NCBI GenBank assembly: GCA_025359565.1 | Contig: JANYFY010000016.1 | Coordinates: 124,001 to 188,000 of the forward strand | Reading direction: 5' to 3' | DNA length: 64,000 nt | Origin: Gammaproteobacteria bacterium | GTDB taxonomy: Bacteria > Pseudomonadota > Gammaproteobacteria > Steroidobacterales > Steroidobacteraceae | Shown here: piece by piece, positions 10,138-21,232 of the stretch | How positions within the stretch are numbered: the first letter of the stretch is position 1 | Layout: every line of letters begins with the position of its first letter | The notes under the pieces: model-generated | What the model saw: only the letters and a program-made list of their open reading frames with translations | The model's database searches: none | Told to the model about the DNA's origin: nothing | Position numbers and translations under genes: made by a program

Positions 10138-11153
10138 CACGGGCCTGTTGGTGCTTGCAATAGCAGGGCAACCCGTTCCTTTATGGTGTTAGCCAATTCA
10201 AATACCGCCATGGCATACAACGCACTATGATTATAACGAGTGATCGCATAGAAATTTTGGTATCCAACTCGCCAGCGAATGGTGTCGGCCTCATCCGCCG
10301 CAATAAGCATCGCTGGCGCCTCGTCAGGAAGACTGGAGTCGAAGGTGATGCCTTGAGCTTTAAGTGCGCCGATGGTTTGCGTAAAAGCTAATTGACGTCC
10401 GTCCAAATCGCTTGGTTTGTACGAATTTAAATTCGCTTCGGAAAGCACGGGTTGTCCGGAAATCCAGCCGTGCTCCTTAAAATAATTGCCGACGCTGGCA
10501 AACACATCTGGCCAGTTTTTCCACAGATCGATATGGCCGTCAGCCATCGCATCAACGCTGAATTTTCGGTAATTAGAGGGCATAAACTGCGGCGCTCCCA
10601 TGGCGCCCGCATAGCTGCCCAATGCGGTTCTCGGATCGATGGGAGTTTCGCGCGTTAACACCAGAAACTGTTCAAGCTCCTCCAAAAAGAACTTGGCTCT
10701 TGCAGGATAATCGAAACTCAGCGTGGCGAGCGCGTCGAGAACGCGGAAATTACCCATTAATCGACCGTAGAAAGTCTCCACTCCAAGAATCGCTACTATA
10801 TATTCCTGCGCTACTCCGGTACGAAGAGTCGCGAGGTCAAGTTCGTTTCGGTGAGCGATCCAGAAATCACTGCCAGCAGCGATACGTTTTTCCGTCAAAA
10901 AAATACTGCGGTATTCATGCCAAGGTTTGGCTTTTTCCGCAGGTCGATCCATGGCTGTGATAATCGTGGGTTGAGATTGGGCGTTTTTTAGCAAGTGACG
11001 CAGTGCAGACTTATTGAACCCATACTTCTCGTGCATATGATCGATAAATTGCGATACATCAGCGCGTTGGGTATCGAAAGCCATCGCCGGGGTGAACGAG
11101 AGCGCTGCCATTGCCATAAGAGCGATTAGGAAAGGATATCTTGTCTGTTCCAT
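10137..11153 (-). CDS. mltB: Membrane-bound lytic murein transglycosylase B (MltB)
   Basis: GH103 lytic transglycosylase that cleaves the MurNAc-GlcNAc bond in peptidoglycan to give 1,6-anhydro ends. The 338-residue protein has an N-terminal signal segment ending near TPAMAFD; the catalytic glutamate is in ILGVETFYGR (about residue 126) and MGAPQFMPSNYRKF (about 190) is the family substrate-site motif. No lipobox cysteine is evident after the signal peptide, so it may be soluble periplasmic rather than lipid-anchored. It starts one base after the rodA stop region and is coupled to rlpA. Confidence 0.95.
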   Translation of the reverse strand: MEQTRYPFLIALMAMAALSFTPAMAFDTQRADVSQFIDHMHEKYGFNKSALRHLLKNAQSQPTIITAMDRPAEKAKPWHEYRSIFLTEKRIAAGSDFWIAHRNELDLATLRTGVAQEYIVAILGVETFYGRLMGNFRVLDALATLSFDYPARAKFFLEELEQFLVLTRETPIDPRTALGSYAGAMGAPQFMPSNYRKFSVDAMADGHIDLWKNWPDVFASVGNYFKEHGWISGQPVLSEANLNSYKPSDLDGRQLAFTQTIGALKAQGITFDSSLPDEAPAMLIAADEADTIRWRVGYQNFYAITRYNHSALYAMAVFELANTIKERVALLLQAPTGP

Positions 11154-11154
11154 T

Positions 11155-12294
11155 TTACGAGCCCACTAATTTGCGGTGGGAATGTAGTGACATGAGGATG
11201 CCGAAACCTGCAAGTAAAGTGACCATGGATGTACCTCCATAGCTAATCATAGGCAACGGTACGCCCACCACCGGCAGAATTCCGCTGACCATACCCGAGT
11301 TGACGAACACATAAACAAAGAAACTTAAGGCTATAGCACCGCCGGTTAGACGTGAAAATGTGTCCTGACCTTGCATGGCAAGGTACAAGGCTCTCCAAAT
11401 TACAATGCCATACAGTGTCAGTACTAATAGTTGACCTAGTAGGCCAAATTCCTCGCCGATAACCGCAAATATAAAATCCGTGGAGCGCTCGGGCAGAAAC
11501 TCTAGCTGCGCCTGACTACCATTCATATAGCCCTTTCCGAATACGCCGCCGGAGCCTATCGCTATTTGCGATTGGATAATGTGATAGCCGGTACCAAGCC
11601 TGTCGTTTTCCGGATTTAGAAACGTAAGTACTCGCTGGCGCTGATACTCGTGGATATAGTGCCAGCCAGCCCAGGCCGCCCCACCCAGTAGAGGAATAGA
11701 CAGCAGGATGATTTGAATCTGAAGGCCGGCAAACAGCATCACGATGAGGCCTGAGGCGGCAATCAGTAATGCGGTGCCAAGATCGGGTTGAACCACAATC
11801 ATTGCGGTGGGTATGGCTATTAAAATAGCCATGACCAACAGATCTTTGAGGCTGGGCGGTAACGGCCGTTCGTGCATGTACCAGGCGCACATCATCGGAA
11901 CCGCCAATTTCATAATTTCGGAGGGTTGAAAGCGCATGAATCCAATATCAAGCCAACGCTGAGCGCCTTTACCAACATGACCTGAAATATCGACCACGAT
12001 CAGTAACAGCACGCCCAGAACATAAGCAAAGGGCGCAAATAGTCGTAAGTATTGCGGCGTGGCGAGACGTGCGAGGACTAAAAGCGCGGCCACAGCGATG
12101 CCCATATTGGCTAAATGGCGTTCGACCATTTTTATGTTTTGACCCGACGCGCTGTATACCACCAGTACGCCAATGCATAAAATGATGGCAAGAACACCGG
12201 TTAATGGACCGTCAAGCCCAAGCGCACGCAGGGTGCGCCCGCCAGAGGTGAGCGTCCGGCGGGTCCGTGATTGTGCGAATTCACTGGCGATCAT
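11155..12294 (-). CDS. rodA: Rod-shape peptidoglycan glycosyltransferase RodA
   Basis: SEDS-family polytopic membrane glycosyltransferase that polymerises lipid II in the elongasome, normally with PBP2. The 379-residue protein has about ten hydrophobic segments and the family motifs PDLGTALL (about residue 168) and, near the C-terminus, PLPMISYGGTS. The start overlaps the end of mreD by 14 bases. The usual partner gene mrdA (PBP2), normally directly upstream, is missing, so its transpeptidase partner must be encoded elsewhere. Confidence 0.96.
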   Translation of the reverse strand: MIASEFAQSRTRRTLTSGGRTLRALGLDGPLTGVLAIILCIGVLVVYSASGQNIKMVERHLANMGIAVAALLVLARLATPQYLRLFAPFAYVLGVLLLIVVDISGHVGKGAQRWLDIGFMRFQPSEIMKLAVPMMCAWYMHERPLPPSLKDLLVMAILIAIPTAMIVVQPDLGTALLIAASGLIVMLFAGLQIQIILLSIPLLGGAAWAGWHYIHEYQRQRVLTFLNPENDRLGTGYHIIQSQIAIGSGGVFGKGYMNGSQAQLEFLPERSTDFIFAVIGEEFGLLGQLLVLTLYGIVIWRALYLAMQGQDTFSRLTGGAIALSFFVYVFVNSGMVSGILPVVGVPLPMISYGGTSMVTLLAGFGILMSLHSHRKLVGS

Positions 12295-12760
12295 GGAGAC
12301 GCCTTAGGATACCTACCATGAGCGGCCAGATAAGTGCACCGATAATAGGGGCAAGCCAGCGCGCGAAATTAGTCACCGGATTGCCCGTGGCCCCGTCTAC
12401 CCAGAATAAAATAAATTGATAACCAGTCAATAGGGCGAAAATAGTGAGCGATTGCGAGAGTACTGAAAACACGCGTAGACGTAATCTTAAATGAGTGGCC
12501 CACGCGGCCGTCAAAGTTAGTGCAAGCGCATGTTGGCCTAGCACCACTCCCTTAATCACATCAAGAGCTACCCCTGCAAAAAACGCAAGAGATAAGCCAC
12601 CTGCCTGCGGCACTTCAATTGACCAATAAAATACTACTAGAACTAAAAAATCTGGACGGAAGGGCTGTAATAATGCAGGCAGAGGCACTATGCTTAAAGC
12701 GAGAGCGACCAAGGCTGACAATGCCATTGGCAAGCGGCGTATTCGAACTTCGCGCATCAT
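12281..12760 (-). CDS. mreD: Rod-shape-determining protein MreD
   Basis: Small inner-membrane protein of the elongasome that binds MreC. The 159-residue product is almost wholly hydrophobic with about five membrane segments, and FRPDFLVLVVFYWSI is typical of the family. It lies between mreC (four-base overlap, with tandem ATG codons at the start) and rodA (14-base overlap). Assignment rests on size, hydrophobicity, this motif and position. Confidence 0.94.
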   Translation of the reverse strand: MMREVRIRRLPMALSALVALALSIVPLPALLQPFRPDFLVLVVFYWSIEVPQAGGLSLAFFAGVALDVIKGVVLGQHALALTLTAAWATHLRLRLRVFSVLSQSLTIFALLTGYQFILFWVDGATGNPVTNFARWLAPIIGALIWPLMVGILRRLHDRQ

Positions 12761-13650
12761 TTCGGCGCGGCTCCATTGGGTGCTTTGACCGGCAGCGTAA
12801 AAGTCGAGGGTTCAGGCTCAGGACTTGGCCAAACAAACATAAGCTCACGAGATCGGTCGAGGGCTGCAGCGGGTTTCACGTCAATGTCGGCCAGTGACTG
12901 AGCAGGTTCGCGTTTGACTTTCGCAATAGTGCCGACCGGATAGCCGCTGGGGAATCCGCCGCCTAGGCCGGAGGTGACCAGCAGATCGCCGGTGCGTACA
13001 TCGGCGCTGGTGGGTAGGTAGGGAAGCTTGAGTCTACCCACATTACCGGTGCCCAGCGCGACAGTGCGCAGGCCATTGCGATTAATTTGTACGGGAATGG
13101 CATGGCTCGCATCGCTAATCAAAATGATTTCGCTGGTCAGTTGACTCACACGCGCCACTTGTCCAAAGACACCGCCAGCATCGAGAACCGCTTGCCCCAC
13201 AAACACGCCGTCTCTGGCTCCCTTATTCATGAGTGCTCGTTCCCGAAAAGCATCGAGATCTACATCCATCATATTGCCGATAATAAACCGTGCAGCAACC
13301 CCGGTTGTGTTATCCCTTAACGCATGCAGGCGTTGAATTTCCGCTTCCAACGCCTCGTAACGTTGTAGCCTAAATTGAGCCAAACGAAGTTCCTGCTCTA
13401 ATTCGCTATTATGGATTCTTAACGCGTCGCGGGTGGTTACGCTTTCTCTAAACCAGGCCCAACCCTCAAATGGACTCGCGACCGCAACCTGGACGGGATA
13501 CGCTGCTACCGACAGTACACGGCGAATCCGTTGCAGATGATCGTATCGTTTATCGACGATGATTAGGCCGAGCGCCAGCAGCGCGAAAAGCACGCAACGC
13601 AGCAATAGTCCCGTTCGACCGGAAGAGTCGGTGTTACGAAATGCGACCAT
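12757..13650 (-). CDS. mreC: Rod-shape-determining protein MreC
   Basis: Bitopic inner-membrane scaffold of the cell-elongation machinery; its periplasmic part links MreB filaments to PBP2/RodA. The 297-residue protein has one N-terminal transmembrane segment (about residues 13-30), a predicted coiled coil (about 70-110) and the C-terminal beta domain with DLLVTSGLGGGFPSGYPVG (about 223). It follows mreB by 27 bases and overlaps mreD by four. Confidence 0.96.
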   Translation of the reverse strand: MVAFRNTDSSGRTGLLLRCVLFALLALGLIIVDKRYDHLQRIRRVLSVAAYPVQVAVASPFEGWAWFRESVTTRDALRIHNSELEQELRLAQFRLQRYEALEAEIQRLHALRDNTTGVAARFIIGNMMDVDLDAFRERALMNKGARDGVFVGQAVLDAGGVFGQVARVSQLTSEIILISDASHAIPVQINRNGLRTVALGTGNVGRLKLPYLPTSADVRTGDLLVTSGLGGGFPSGYPVGTIAKVKREPAQSLADIDVKPAAALDRSRELMFVWPSPEPEPSTFTLPVKAPNGAAPK

Positions 13651-13677
13651 AGGCTGCTGGTTCCCTAGGCGCTTGCA

Positions 13678-14817
<1,140 letters not shown>

Positions 14818-14819
14818 CT

Positions 14820-15110
14820 ATGAGCCTAACCCGTCAAGACGTCGAAAAAATAGCGCACCTCGCGCGCTTGTCAATCACCGAGCAGCAAATGCCCGCCTAC
14901 GTCACCAGTCTCTCTAATATTGTGGATTTTGTCGCAGAATTATCGAGTATCGATACCGGTCAAGTGCTACCCATGGCGCATCCGCTTGAAGGCCAATCTC
15001 AGCGTTTACGAGCGGATGAGGTGTCAGAGGCTGACCAGCACGTGAAATACCAAGTAAATGCCCCTGAGGTCCAAGCGGGTCTTTACGTGGTACCGCGAGT
15101 GATCGAGTAG
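14820..15110 (+). CDS. gatC: Asp/Glu-tRNA amidotransferase subunit C (GatC)
   Basis: Small clamp subunit that stabilises the GatA-GatB heterodimer of the transamidase making Gln-tRNA(Gln) and/or Asn-tRNA(Asn). The 96-residue protein starts MSLTRQDVEKIAHLARLSI, the standard GatC N-terminus, and contains NIVDFVAELSSIDT. I prefer the ATG at 14820 over an upstream in-frame ATG at 14799 because it matches the family start. gatA follows after 30 bases. Confidence 0.96.
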   Translation: MSLTRQDVEKIAHLARLSITEQQMPAYVTSLSNIVDFVAELSSIDTGQVLPMAHPLEGQSQRLRADEVSEADQHVKYQVNAPEVQAGLYVVPRVIE

Positions 15111-15140
15111 GACTACTGAAATTAAATAAAGGACAGCATT

Positions 15141-16592
15141 TTGCACGACCTATCTATTGGCGACCTTTTATCCCGCCTCGCCAAGGGTGAAGTTTCAAGC
15201 GTCGAACTGACCCAGCATTTCTTAAGCCGAATTGAGCGGCTGAACCCCGGGCTCAATGCCGTGATTACCCTCACCGGGCCGCAAGCACTACAGGACGCGG
15301 CTGTCGCTGATCGCCGACGGGTCGCTGGGGAGCGGACTCCGCTGCTAGGCATTCCACTTATTCATAAAGACATTTTTTGTACCGATGGGGTGCGTACTAG
15401 TTGCGGATCGCGCATGTTGGATAATTTTATCGCTCCCTACGATGCGACTGTGGTAGCTCGCCTGAAAAGTGCGGGGGCCATTATGCTGGGCAAGGCGAAC
15501 ATGGATGAATTCGCTATGGGGTCTTCTAATGAGACCAGTTTTTACGGACCCGTCAAAAACCCCTGGGATACCACTCGAGTGCCAGGGGGGTCGTCCGGTG
15601 GTTCCGCGGCAGCGGTGGCGGCGCGATTGGCGCCTTTTGCAACCGGTACGGACACCGGCGGATCTATACGCCAACCAGCGGCTTTAACGGGTGTAACCGG
15701 TGTAAAGCCTACCTATGGGCGGGTATCACGCTACGGCTTAATTGCGTTTGCCTCCAGTCTCGATCAGGCCGGGGTATTTGCTCGCTCGGCGGCCGATGCG
15801 GCTCTCGTGTTGAGGGAGATTGCCGGATTTGACGTTCGCGATTCAACCAGCGTCGATGTGCCGGTGCCTGATTACAGTGCAAGCCTGTCGACGCCGCTCA
15901 AGGGTCTAAAAATTGGTTTATTGAAAGAATTTTTTACAGGGTTAGAGCCGCGCAATGAAATGTTGATTCAAGACGCGCTAAAAATATATCGCTCGCTGGG
16001 CGCAACCACGGTTGATGTCAGTTTACCGAGCTTGCCGTTGTCGGTACCCGTCTATTATGTGGTGGCTCCTGCGGAGTGTTCGTCTAACTTATCGAGGTTC
16101 GATGGGGTTCGTTTTGGCTATCGATGTGAACAACCCAAGGACTTGATGGATTTATACAAGCGTTCGCGAGGTGAGGGTTTTGGTACCGAGGTTAAGCGGC
16201 GCATCATGACCGGGACCTATGTGTTGTGCGCTGGATATTTCGACGCTTATTACTTGAAAGCGCAAAAAATACGCAGGCTTATAACGGATGAATTTTTGGC
16301 GGCGTTTGCTCAAGTTGATTTGTTGGTTGGACCGACCACGCCGACCCCGGCTTTTCCCATTGGAGCCAAAGTTGATGATCCGTTGACTATGTATTTGAAC
16401 GACATCTATACCATTGGCGCGAATCTGGCTGGACTCCCTGCTTTGTCACTGCCCTGCGGATATGTGGATCAACTACCGATGGGATTACAATTAGTGGGAC
16501 CTCATTTTGCGGAAGCGCGGTTATTGAACGCCGCTCATCAATTCCAGCAAGTTACCGACTGGCATCGCCACGTGGCGCATGGGTACGAATAA
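15141..16592 (+). CDS. gatA: Asp/Glu-tRNA amidotransferase subunit A (GatA)
   Basis: Amidase subunit that releases ammonia from glutamine for tRNA-dependent amidation. The 483-residue protein has the Ser-cisSer-Lys machinery: lysine in PLIHKD (about residue 76) and the amidase signature [13 protein letters not shown] (about 151) with [14 protein letters not shown] after it. The start is a TTG at 15141 preceded by AAAGGA with eight bases of spacing; this start gives [10 protein letters not shown], typical of GatA. The stop TAA shares its last base with the gatB ATG. Confidence 0.97.
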   Translation: MHDLSIGDLLSRLAKGEVSSVELTQHFLSRIERLNPGLNAVITLTGPQALQDAAVADRRRVAGERTPLLGIPLIHKDIFCTDGVRTSCGSRMLDNFIAPYDATVVARLKSAGAIMLGKANMDEFAMGSSNETSFYGPVKNPWDTTRVPGGSSGGSAAAVAARLAPFATGTDTGGSIRQPAALTGVTGVKPTYGRVSRYGLIAFASSLDQAGVFARSAADAALVLREIAGFDVRDSTSVDVPVPDYSASLSTPLKGLKIGLLKEFFTGLEPRNEMLIQDALKIYRSLGATTVDVSLPSLPLSVPVYYVVAPAECSSNLSRFDGVRFGYRCEQPKDLMDLYKRSRGEGFGTEVKRRIMTGTYVLCAGYFDAYYLKAQKIRRLITDEFLAAFAQVDLLVGPTTPTPAFPIGAKVDDPLTMYLNDIYTIGANLAGLPALSLPCGYVDQLPMGLQLVGPHFAEARLLNAAHQFQQVTDWHRHVAHGYE

Positions 16593-18097
16593 TGAGTGAA
16601 TGGGAAACGGTGATTGGGCTTGAGATACATGCTCAGCTCGCAACTCGGTCTAAAATTTTCTCCGCTGCGGCAACCGCATATGGTGCGCCACCTAATACCC
16701 AGGCTAGTCTCGTCGATTTGGCTTACCCCGGCGTGTTGCCGGTGCTCAACGCTGAAGTGGTTCGCATGGCGGTAAAGTTCGGTCTGGCAATTGGTGCGCA
16801 AGTTGCGCGACGTTCGGTGTTCGCACGCAAGAATTATTTTTACCCAGATTTGCCAAAGGGCTATCAGATTAGTCAGTATGAACTCCCCGTCGTAGGGCGC
16901 GGAAAAATACAAGTGATGTTGGAAGATGGCTCGCGTAAGACTATCGGTATAACGCGCGCGCATTTGGAGGAGGATGCGGGAAAATCGCTGCACGAGGGTC
17001 TCGCCAATGCCAGCGGCATTGACTTGAATCGAGCCGGTACGCCTCTGTTGGAGATAGTCTCTGAGCCCGATATGCGATCTGCAAAAGAGGCGGTCGCCTA
17101 TATGAAGAAAATACATACTTTGGTGCGCTATTTGAATATATGTGACGGCAATATGCAGGAAGGATCTTTTCGGTGTGACGCCAATGTATCTGTGCGTATT
17201 TTGGGCCAAGAAAAATTTGGCACTCGCGCTGAAATCAAGAATTTAAATTCATTCCGTTTTGTGGAAAAAGCTATTAACTACGAAGTTGCACGGCAAATTG
17301 ACCTGTTAGAGAGTGGCGCTAAAGTGTTTCAGGAAACTCGACTTTATGATTCCGATAAAAACGAGACGCGGTCAATGCGCTCTAAAGAAGAGGCTAACGA
17401 TTATCGGTATTTTCCCGATCCCGATCTTTTGCCCGTTGAAATTAATGAGCATTATATACAGGCGGTAAAAAACACTCTTCCGGAGTTGCCGGATGACAAG
17501 GCTGCGCGGTTCGCTCGAGATTTTGGTTTGTCTACTTATGATGCGGGCGTGCTGAGCACGAGCCGGGATCTTGGCGACTATTTCGAGGCGATAGTGAATC
17601 CTGCGGGTGTAGTGCCCCCTCTCGCGGGTGCAGTGCCTCCCGCTGCAGTGAATACGGAATACGCTAAACTTGCAGCGAATTGGGTCATGGGTGAATTATC
17701 CAGTGCACTCAATCGGGAGGCGCTAGATATTTCCGCCGCGCGCGTGACAGCCGTGGCTTTAAATGGCTTGTTATTGCGCATTGTGGATCAGACAATTTCC
17801 GGAAAGATTGCGAAAGAGGTATTCGGAGCCATGTGGTTGCATGGTCAGTCGGCAGATAGCATTATCGCCCTTCAAGGGTTAACCCAGATTACCGACACAA
17901 GCACCATTGAGGGTGTAGTCGATACAGTGATAGCCGCGAATCCAAAGCAATTAGCTGACTACCGAGCAGGTAAAGACAAATTGTTCGGTTTTTTTGTGGG
18001 CCAGGTGATGAAAGTGACCGAAGGTAAGGCAAATCCGGGGCAGCTCAATGAACTATTGAAAGCCAAGCTTGCAAGATCCGAAAGCGGTGGTGCTTAA
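16592..18097 (+). CDS. gatB: Asp/Glu-tRNA amidotransferase subunit B (GatB)
   Basis: Kinase/tRNA-binding subunit that phosphorylates Glu or Asp on misacylated tRNA before amidation. The 501-residue product starts with [13 protein letters not shown] and contains [19 protein letters not shown] (about residue 80) and the metal-site region HLEEDAGKS (about 128); the C-terminal YqeY-like tail that binds tRNA is present. It is directly coupled to gatA, and its end abuts the hslO start. Confidence 0.97.
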   Translation: MSEWETVIGLEIHAQLATRSKIFSAAATAYGAPPNTQASLVDLAYPGVLPVLNAEVVRMAVKFGLAIGAQVARRSVFARKNYFYPDLPKGYQISQYELPVVGRGKIQVMLEDGSRKTIGITRAHLEEDAGKSLHEGLANASGIDLNRAGTPLLEIVSEPDMRSAKEAVAYMKKIHTLVRYLNICDGNMQEGSFRCDANVSVRILGQEKFGTRAEIKNLNSFRFVEKAINYEVARQIDLLESGAKVFQETRLYDSDKNETRSMRSKEEANDYRYFPDPDLLPVEINEHYIQAVKNTLPELPDDKAARFARDFGLSTYDAGVLSTSRDLGDYFEAIVNPAGVVPPLAGAVPPAAVNTEYAKLAANWVMGELSSALNREALDISAARVTAVALNGLLLRIVDQTISGKIAKEVFGAMWLHGQSADSIIALQGLTQITDTSTIEGVVDTVIAANPKQLADYRAGKDKLFGFFVGQVMKVTEGKANPGQLNELLKAKLARSESGGA

Positions 18098-18098
18098 G

Positions 18099-19022
18099 GT
18101 GCATAACCGCGATTCACTGCGCCGTTTCATGTTTGAGCAATACCCAATTCGGGGTCATTTGGTGCATCTCGATGCCGCTTGGGTAGCATTAATACAGCAT
18201 CGAAATTATCCGCCGGCAATTCGAAATTTATTAGGTGAAGCAGTAGCCGCCTCGTTATTGCTAGGCGCCACGATTAAATTTGAGGGCGCGTTGTCGCTGG
18301 AGTTACGCGGTGACGGCCCGGTACACCTGTTGCTTGCGCAGTGTACTAATAACTTGGCTGTTCGGGGATTGGCGCGTCATAGTGAACAAGCGTTGCAGGA
18401 TGAACGCTTCTTAGTTGAAACTGACATTGGCGCTTTATTGGGCAGCGGTCGCTTAACCGTAACGTTAGATACAGAAGATCAAGCGCAGCGCTATCAGGGT
18501 ATTGTTTCGTTAACGGGCAAACGATTGGCGGATTCGTTGCAAGTGTATTTCGAGAATTCCGAACAAATTCCAACTCGTATTTGGCTACACGCTGATGCCG
18601 AAGGTGCCTCGGGTCTATTGCTACAAAGTTTACCCGAAGGATTGTCTGGCCCATTTGCCGCGAATTCTGAGCCGTACATTGAGGACGCCTGGCGACGCGT
18701 ACAATTACTTGCTGACACTTTGACACCCGCAGAATTGGCCACACTGCCCGATACGGAAATTCTACATCTTCTTTTTAACGAAGATGATGTGCGCGTCTAT
18801 GATTATTCACCGGTATTTTTTAAATGCCGATGTTCGGTTCAACGGGTGACCGGCATGCTGCAGGGGCTAGGCGAGGTCGAAACTCGTTCTATTTTGGCTG
18901 AGCGTGGTACTGTAGAGATATGTTGCGATTTTTGTAATCGCACCTATGTGTTGGACTCGGTAGACGTAGAGAAACTGTTTAATCCGGCTACTTCCTTTGC
19001 GAAAAGGCAATCGGTGCACTAG
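18099..19022 (+). CDS. hslO: Redox-regulated holdase chaperone Hsp33 (HslO)
   Basis: Cytoplasmic chaperone activated by oxidative unfolding. The C-terminal zinc motif is visible as CRCS (about residue 244) and CDFC (about 278). I chose the GTG at 18099, one base after the gatB stop, because VHNRDSLRRFMFEQ aligns with the E. coli start region; the longest frame from 18069 runs inside gatB and an ATG at 18129 would cut the first strand. The resulting 307 residues are close to the family length. Position behind gatB suggests read-through transcription. Confidence 0.95.
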   Translation: MHNRDSLRRFMFEQYPIRGHLVHLDAAWVALIQHRNYPPAIRNLLGEAVAASLLLGATIKFEGALSLELRGDGPVHLLLAQCTNNLAVRGLARHSEQALQDERFLVETDIGALLGSGRLTVTLDTEDQAQRYQGIVSLTGKRLADSLQVYFENSEQIPTRIWLHADAEGASGLLLQSLPEGLSGPFAANSEPYIEDAWRRVQLLADTLTPAELATLPDTEILHLLFNEDDVRVYDYSPVFFKCRCSVQRVTGMLQGLGEVETRSILAERGTVEICCDFCNRTYVLDSVDVEKLFNPATSFAKRQSVH

Positions 19023-19161
19023 TTTAGTCAGTGCTTAAAAAGCGACGTTTCAGTATAAACTTATTTATATTTAACATATTTTTATTGGAAATGCGCACGG
19101 TGCACTTACTGCAGTTTTGCCGCAATTTATCATTGGGCATTAGAGTATTTGACGAATCGCT

Positions 19162-21228
19162 ATGAATGATCCCTTCGTACGCACTAAAACTGGCGTGAGT
19201 GCTGCGCCTGATGTCGCGCTAGAAGCTCTGGTTGAATCCTTGGTGCGTGGGGAATGTGGTGAGCACGATTTTGTGCGTGATGTAGCCATATTAAGGAAAT
19301 CGACACCGGAGCCCGATTGGAATGTTCTTGATCTGCTCGATCAGCGTTGTACTCGCGGTCAAATTTCACCGACTCAGTTGCGTTCCGTTAAGGCAAAAAT
19401 TGAACAATGGGAAGTAGACGATAAAAATTATGGAGTGACCGTACGCCTAGACTCGACGGTGAAGGCGGCTCCTCCTGCTTCAATAACAGCTCCAGCACCA
19501 GCAAGCCTGCCAGTGCCCACCATGATTGAAAGACTTGTCGCACAGGTAGCAAAAGCGCCGCTTGATCGCCCGCTTCCCGCTAATCCGGTCCTCGGCGCTA
19601 CCCCAAATGGACGTGTGATATCTGCCACGCCGCACAGTCCCGACGGCCGTGTGTTACGTAATCGTTACATTATTGAAAAACTTTTGGGTCGAGGCGGAAT
19701 GGGTTCGGTGTATAAAGCGGTCGATCAATTCCGTGCTGATCTACCGGAAGATAGTCGCCATGTCGCGATAAAAATTTTGCATGAAAAAGTCAGTCAACGC
19801 CCCGAGATATTCTCAGATTTGCGGCGTGAATTTTATTGTGCACAAGCATTATCGCATCCCAATATTGTCAATGTTTATGAAGTTGATCATGACGGAGACG
19901 TGATTTTTTTCACGATGGAATATTTGGAGGGTGAGCTACTGAGTGGTGTGATTGAACGCATGCAGCCGCGACCGCTGGCCCGCGATCACGCTTGGACAAT
20001 TATTCGAGATGTCGGCGCAGGCTTGGCGCATGCTCATCTGCACAAGGTCGTACATGGCGATTTAAAACCGCAAAATGTGATGATTACCAATTTAGGTGAG
20101 GTCCGGATATTGGATTTTGGTGCGTCCAGTAAATCGTTGCGGTCGCGTGTGTCCAACCCTACAGTAACCAAAGTTCAGCCCCCGTCTGTCACAGCAGCCT
20201 ACGCAAGTTGTGAATTGTTGGAGGGTCAAGGTACCGACCCGCGTGATGATTTATACGCTCTGGCGTGCCTTGCATATGAATTGCTGGCGGGGGCACATCC
20301 CTTTAGGCGGCGTCGTGCGACCGAGGCTCGAGATGTTGGAATGGTGCCGCGTCGACCTCTAGGTCTCAATTCGCGGCAATGGAAAATGTTATTGCAAGGG
20401 TTGCAGTGGTCGCGAGAACATCGATCGATTTCTGTTAAGGATTGGATCGTAGGCCTTGACATTAAGCCAGGCCTTGAGCGCCTGCCGGCGCCTCAAGTGC
20501 TGGGGAGCCGGCACACGCCTATGTGGGATCTTCCCACTGTGCGCTATGCCACCGCATTGGCGGTGTTAGTGGCAGTGCTAGGCATCGGCGTGGCCGTTAA
20601 TCGAAAATCAGAAAACACGCCGCTGATAGTCGGCAATGGCGGGAGGACGGCTGCGCCGGTTGCAAACTTGCTCCCTTCAAAGCCCCAGGCAGCGCTGCCC
20701 GTTCCACTCGTGATGCCTGCGCTCCCAGAAGCGCCAGCCCCACAGATAGTGAGCACTGTTGAAGCTGCGGTGAGGAGTCCTGTAGCAAACGAGGTCACAT
20801 CAGGGGTCAGAACAAAATCTGTTGTTAGAGTTCGAGTCGTGTCAAAAGCTACACCCAAAAAAGTATTGTTGGCGGCCAATGCGATCAGTACCGTTAGCTT
20901 TGCTGCGCCTACATTTCGGGTCACAGGTTCTGGAAAATTCGCTGAGATACGCATAATTCGCTCAAACGCAGCCGCGGCGCAAGATAGCTTTGTCTGGTGG
21001 ACTGAAGCGAGCTCGGCTATACCCGGTTTAGATTTTGTAGTACAGCCTCGCATGAGGCAGTTTTTCTTGAAAGGCAGTCACTCGGCTAAATTGTTTGTAA
21101 AAATCTTACCTAACGTCGCGCGCAAACGCTCGGTTGAGATCATCTTAGGGCTAAGTGAACCGAGTGCCGGTACCAAACTAGGAGTTTTCTCACACGCGCG
21201 AATTGTAATCCCCGCTCGCCGGAGTTAA
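19162..21228 (+). CDS. Membrane-anchored Ser/Thr protein kinase with C-terminal Calx-beta-like domain
   Basis: Hanks-type kinase of 688 residues. A variable N-terminal region (1-165) is followed by the kinase domain: glycine loop GRGGMGSVYKAVD (about 175), VAIKIL lysine (about 203), catalytic loop VHGDLKPQN (about 296) and ILDFGASS as the DFG segment (about 313). One hydrophobic segment (about 459-476) precedes a Pro/Ala-rich linker and a beta-rich C-terminal domain (about 585-688) with a SxxxxFVWWTEAS...GLDFV pattern like Calx-beta domains. The catalytic loop has HGD instead of HRD, so it is a non-RD kinase, probably not activated by loop phosphorylation. It is single-standing between hslO and convergent putA. 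No clear ribosome-binding site precedes the ATG. Substrates unknown. Confidence 0.88.
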   Translation: MNDPFVRTKTGVSAAPDVALEALVESLVRGECGEHDFVRDVAILRKSTPEPDWNVLDLLDQRCTRGQISPTQLRSVKAKIEQWEVDDKNYGVTVRLDSTVKAAPPASITAPAPASLPVPTMIERLVAQVAKAPLDRPLPANPVLGATPNGRVISATPHSPDGRVLRNRYIIEKLLGRGGMGSVYKAVDQFRADLPEDSRHVAIKILHEKVSQRPEIFSDLRREFYCAQALSHPNIVNVYEVDHDGDVIFFTMEYLEGELLSGVIERMQPRPLARDHAWTIIRDVGAGLAHAHLHKVVHGDLKPQNVMITNLGEVRILDFGASSKSLRSRVSNPTVTKVQPPSVTAAYASCELLEGQGTDPRDDLYALACLAYELLAGAHPFRRRRATEARDVGMVPRRPLGLNSRQWKMLLQGLQWSREHRSISVKDWIVGLDIKPGLERLPAPQVLGSRHTPMWDLPTVRYATALAVLVAVLGIGVAVNRKSENTPLIVGNGGRTAAPVANLLPSKPQAALPVPLVMPALPEAPAPQIVSTVEAAVRSPVANEVTSGVRTKSVVRVRVVSKATPKKVLLAANAISTVSFAAPTFRVTGSGKFAEIRIIRSNAAAAQDSFVWWTEASSAIPGLDFVVQPRMRQFFLKGSHSAKLFVKILPNVARKRSVEIILGLSEPSAGTKLGVFSHARIVIPARRS

Positions 21229-21232
21229 TGGT

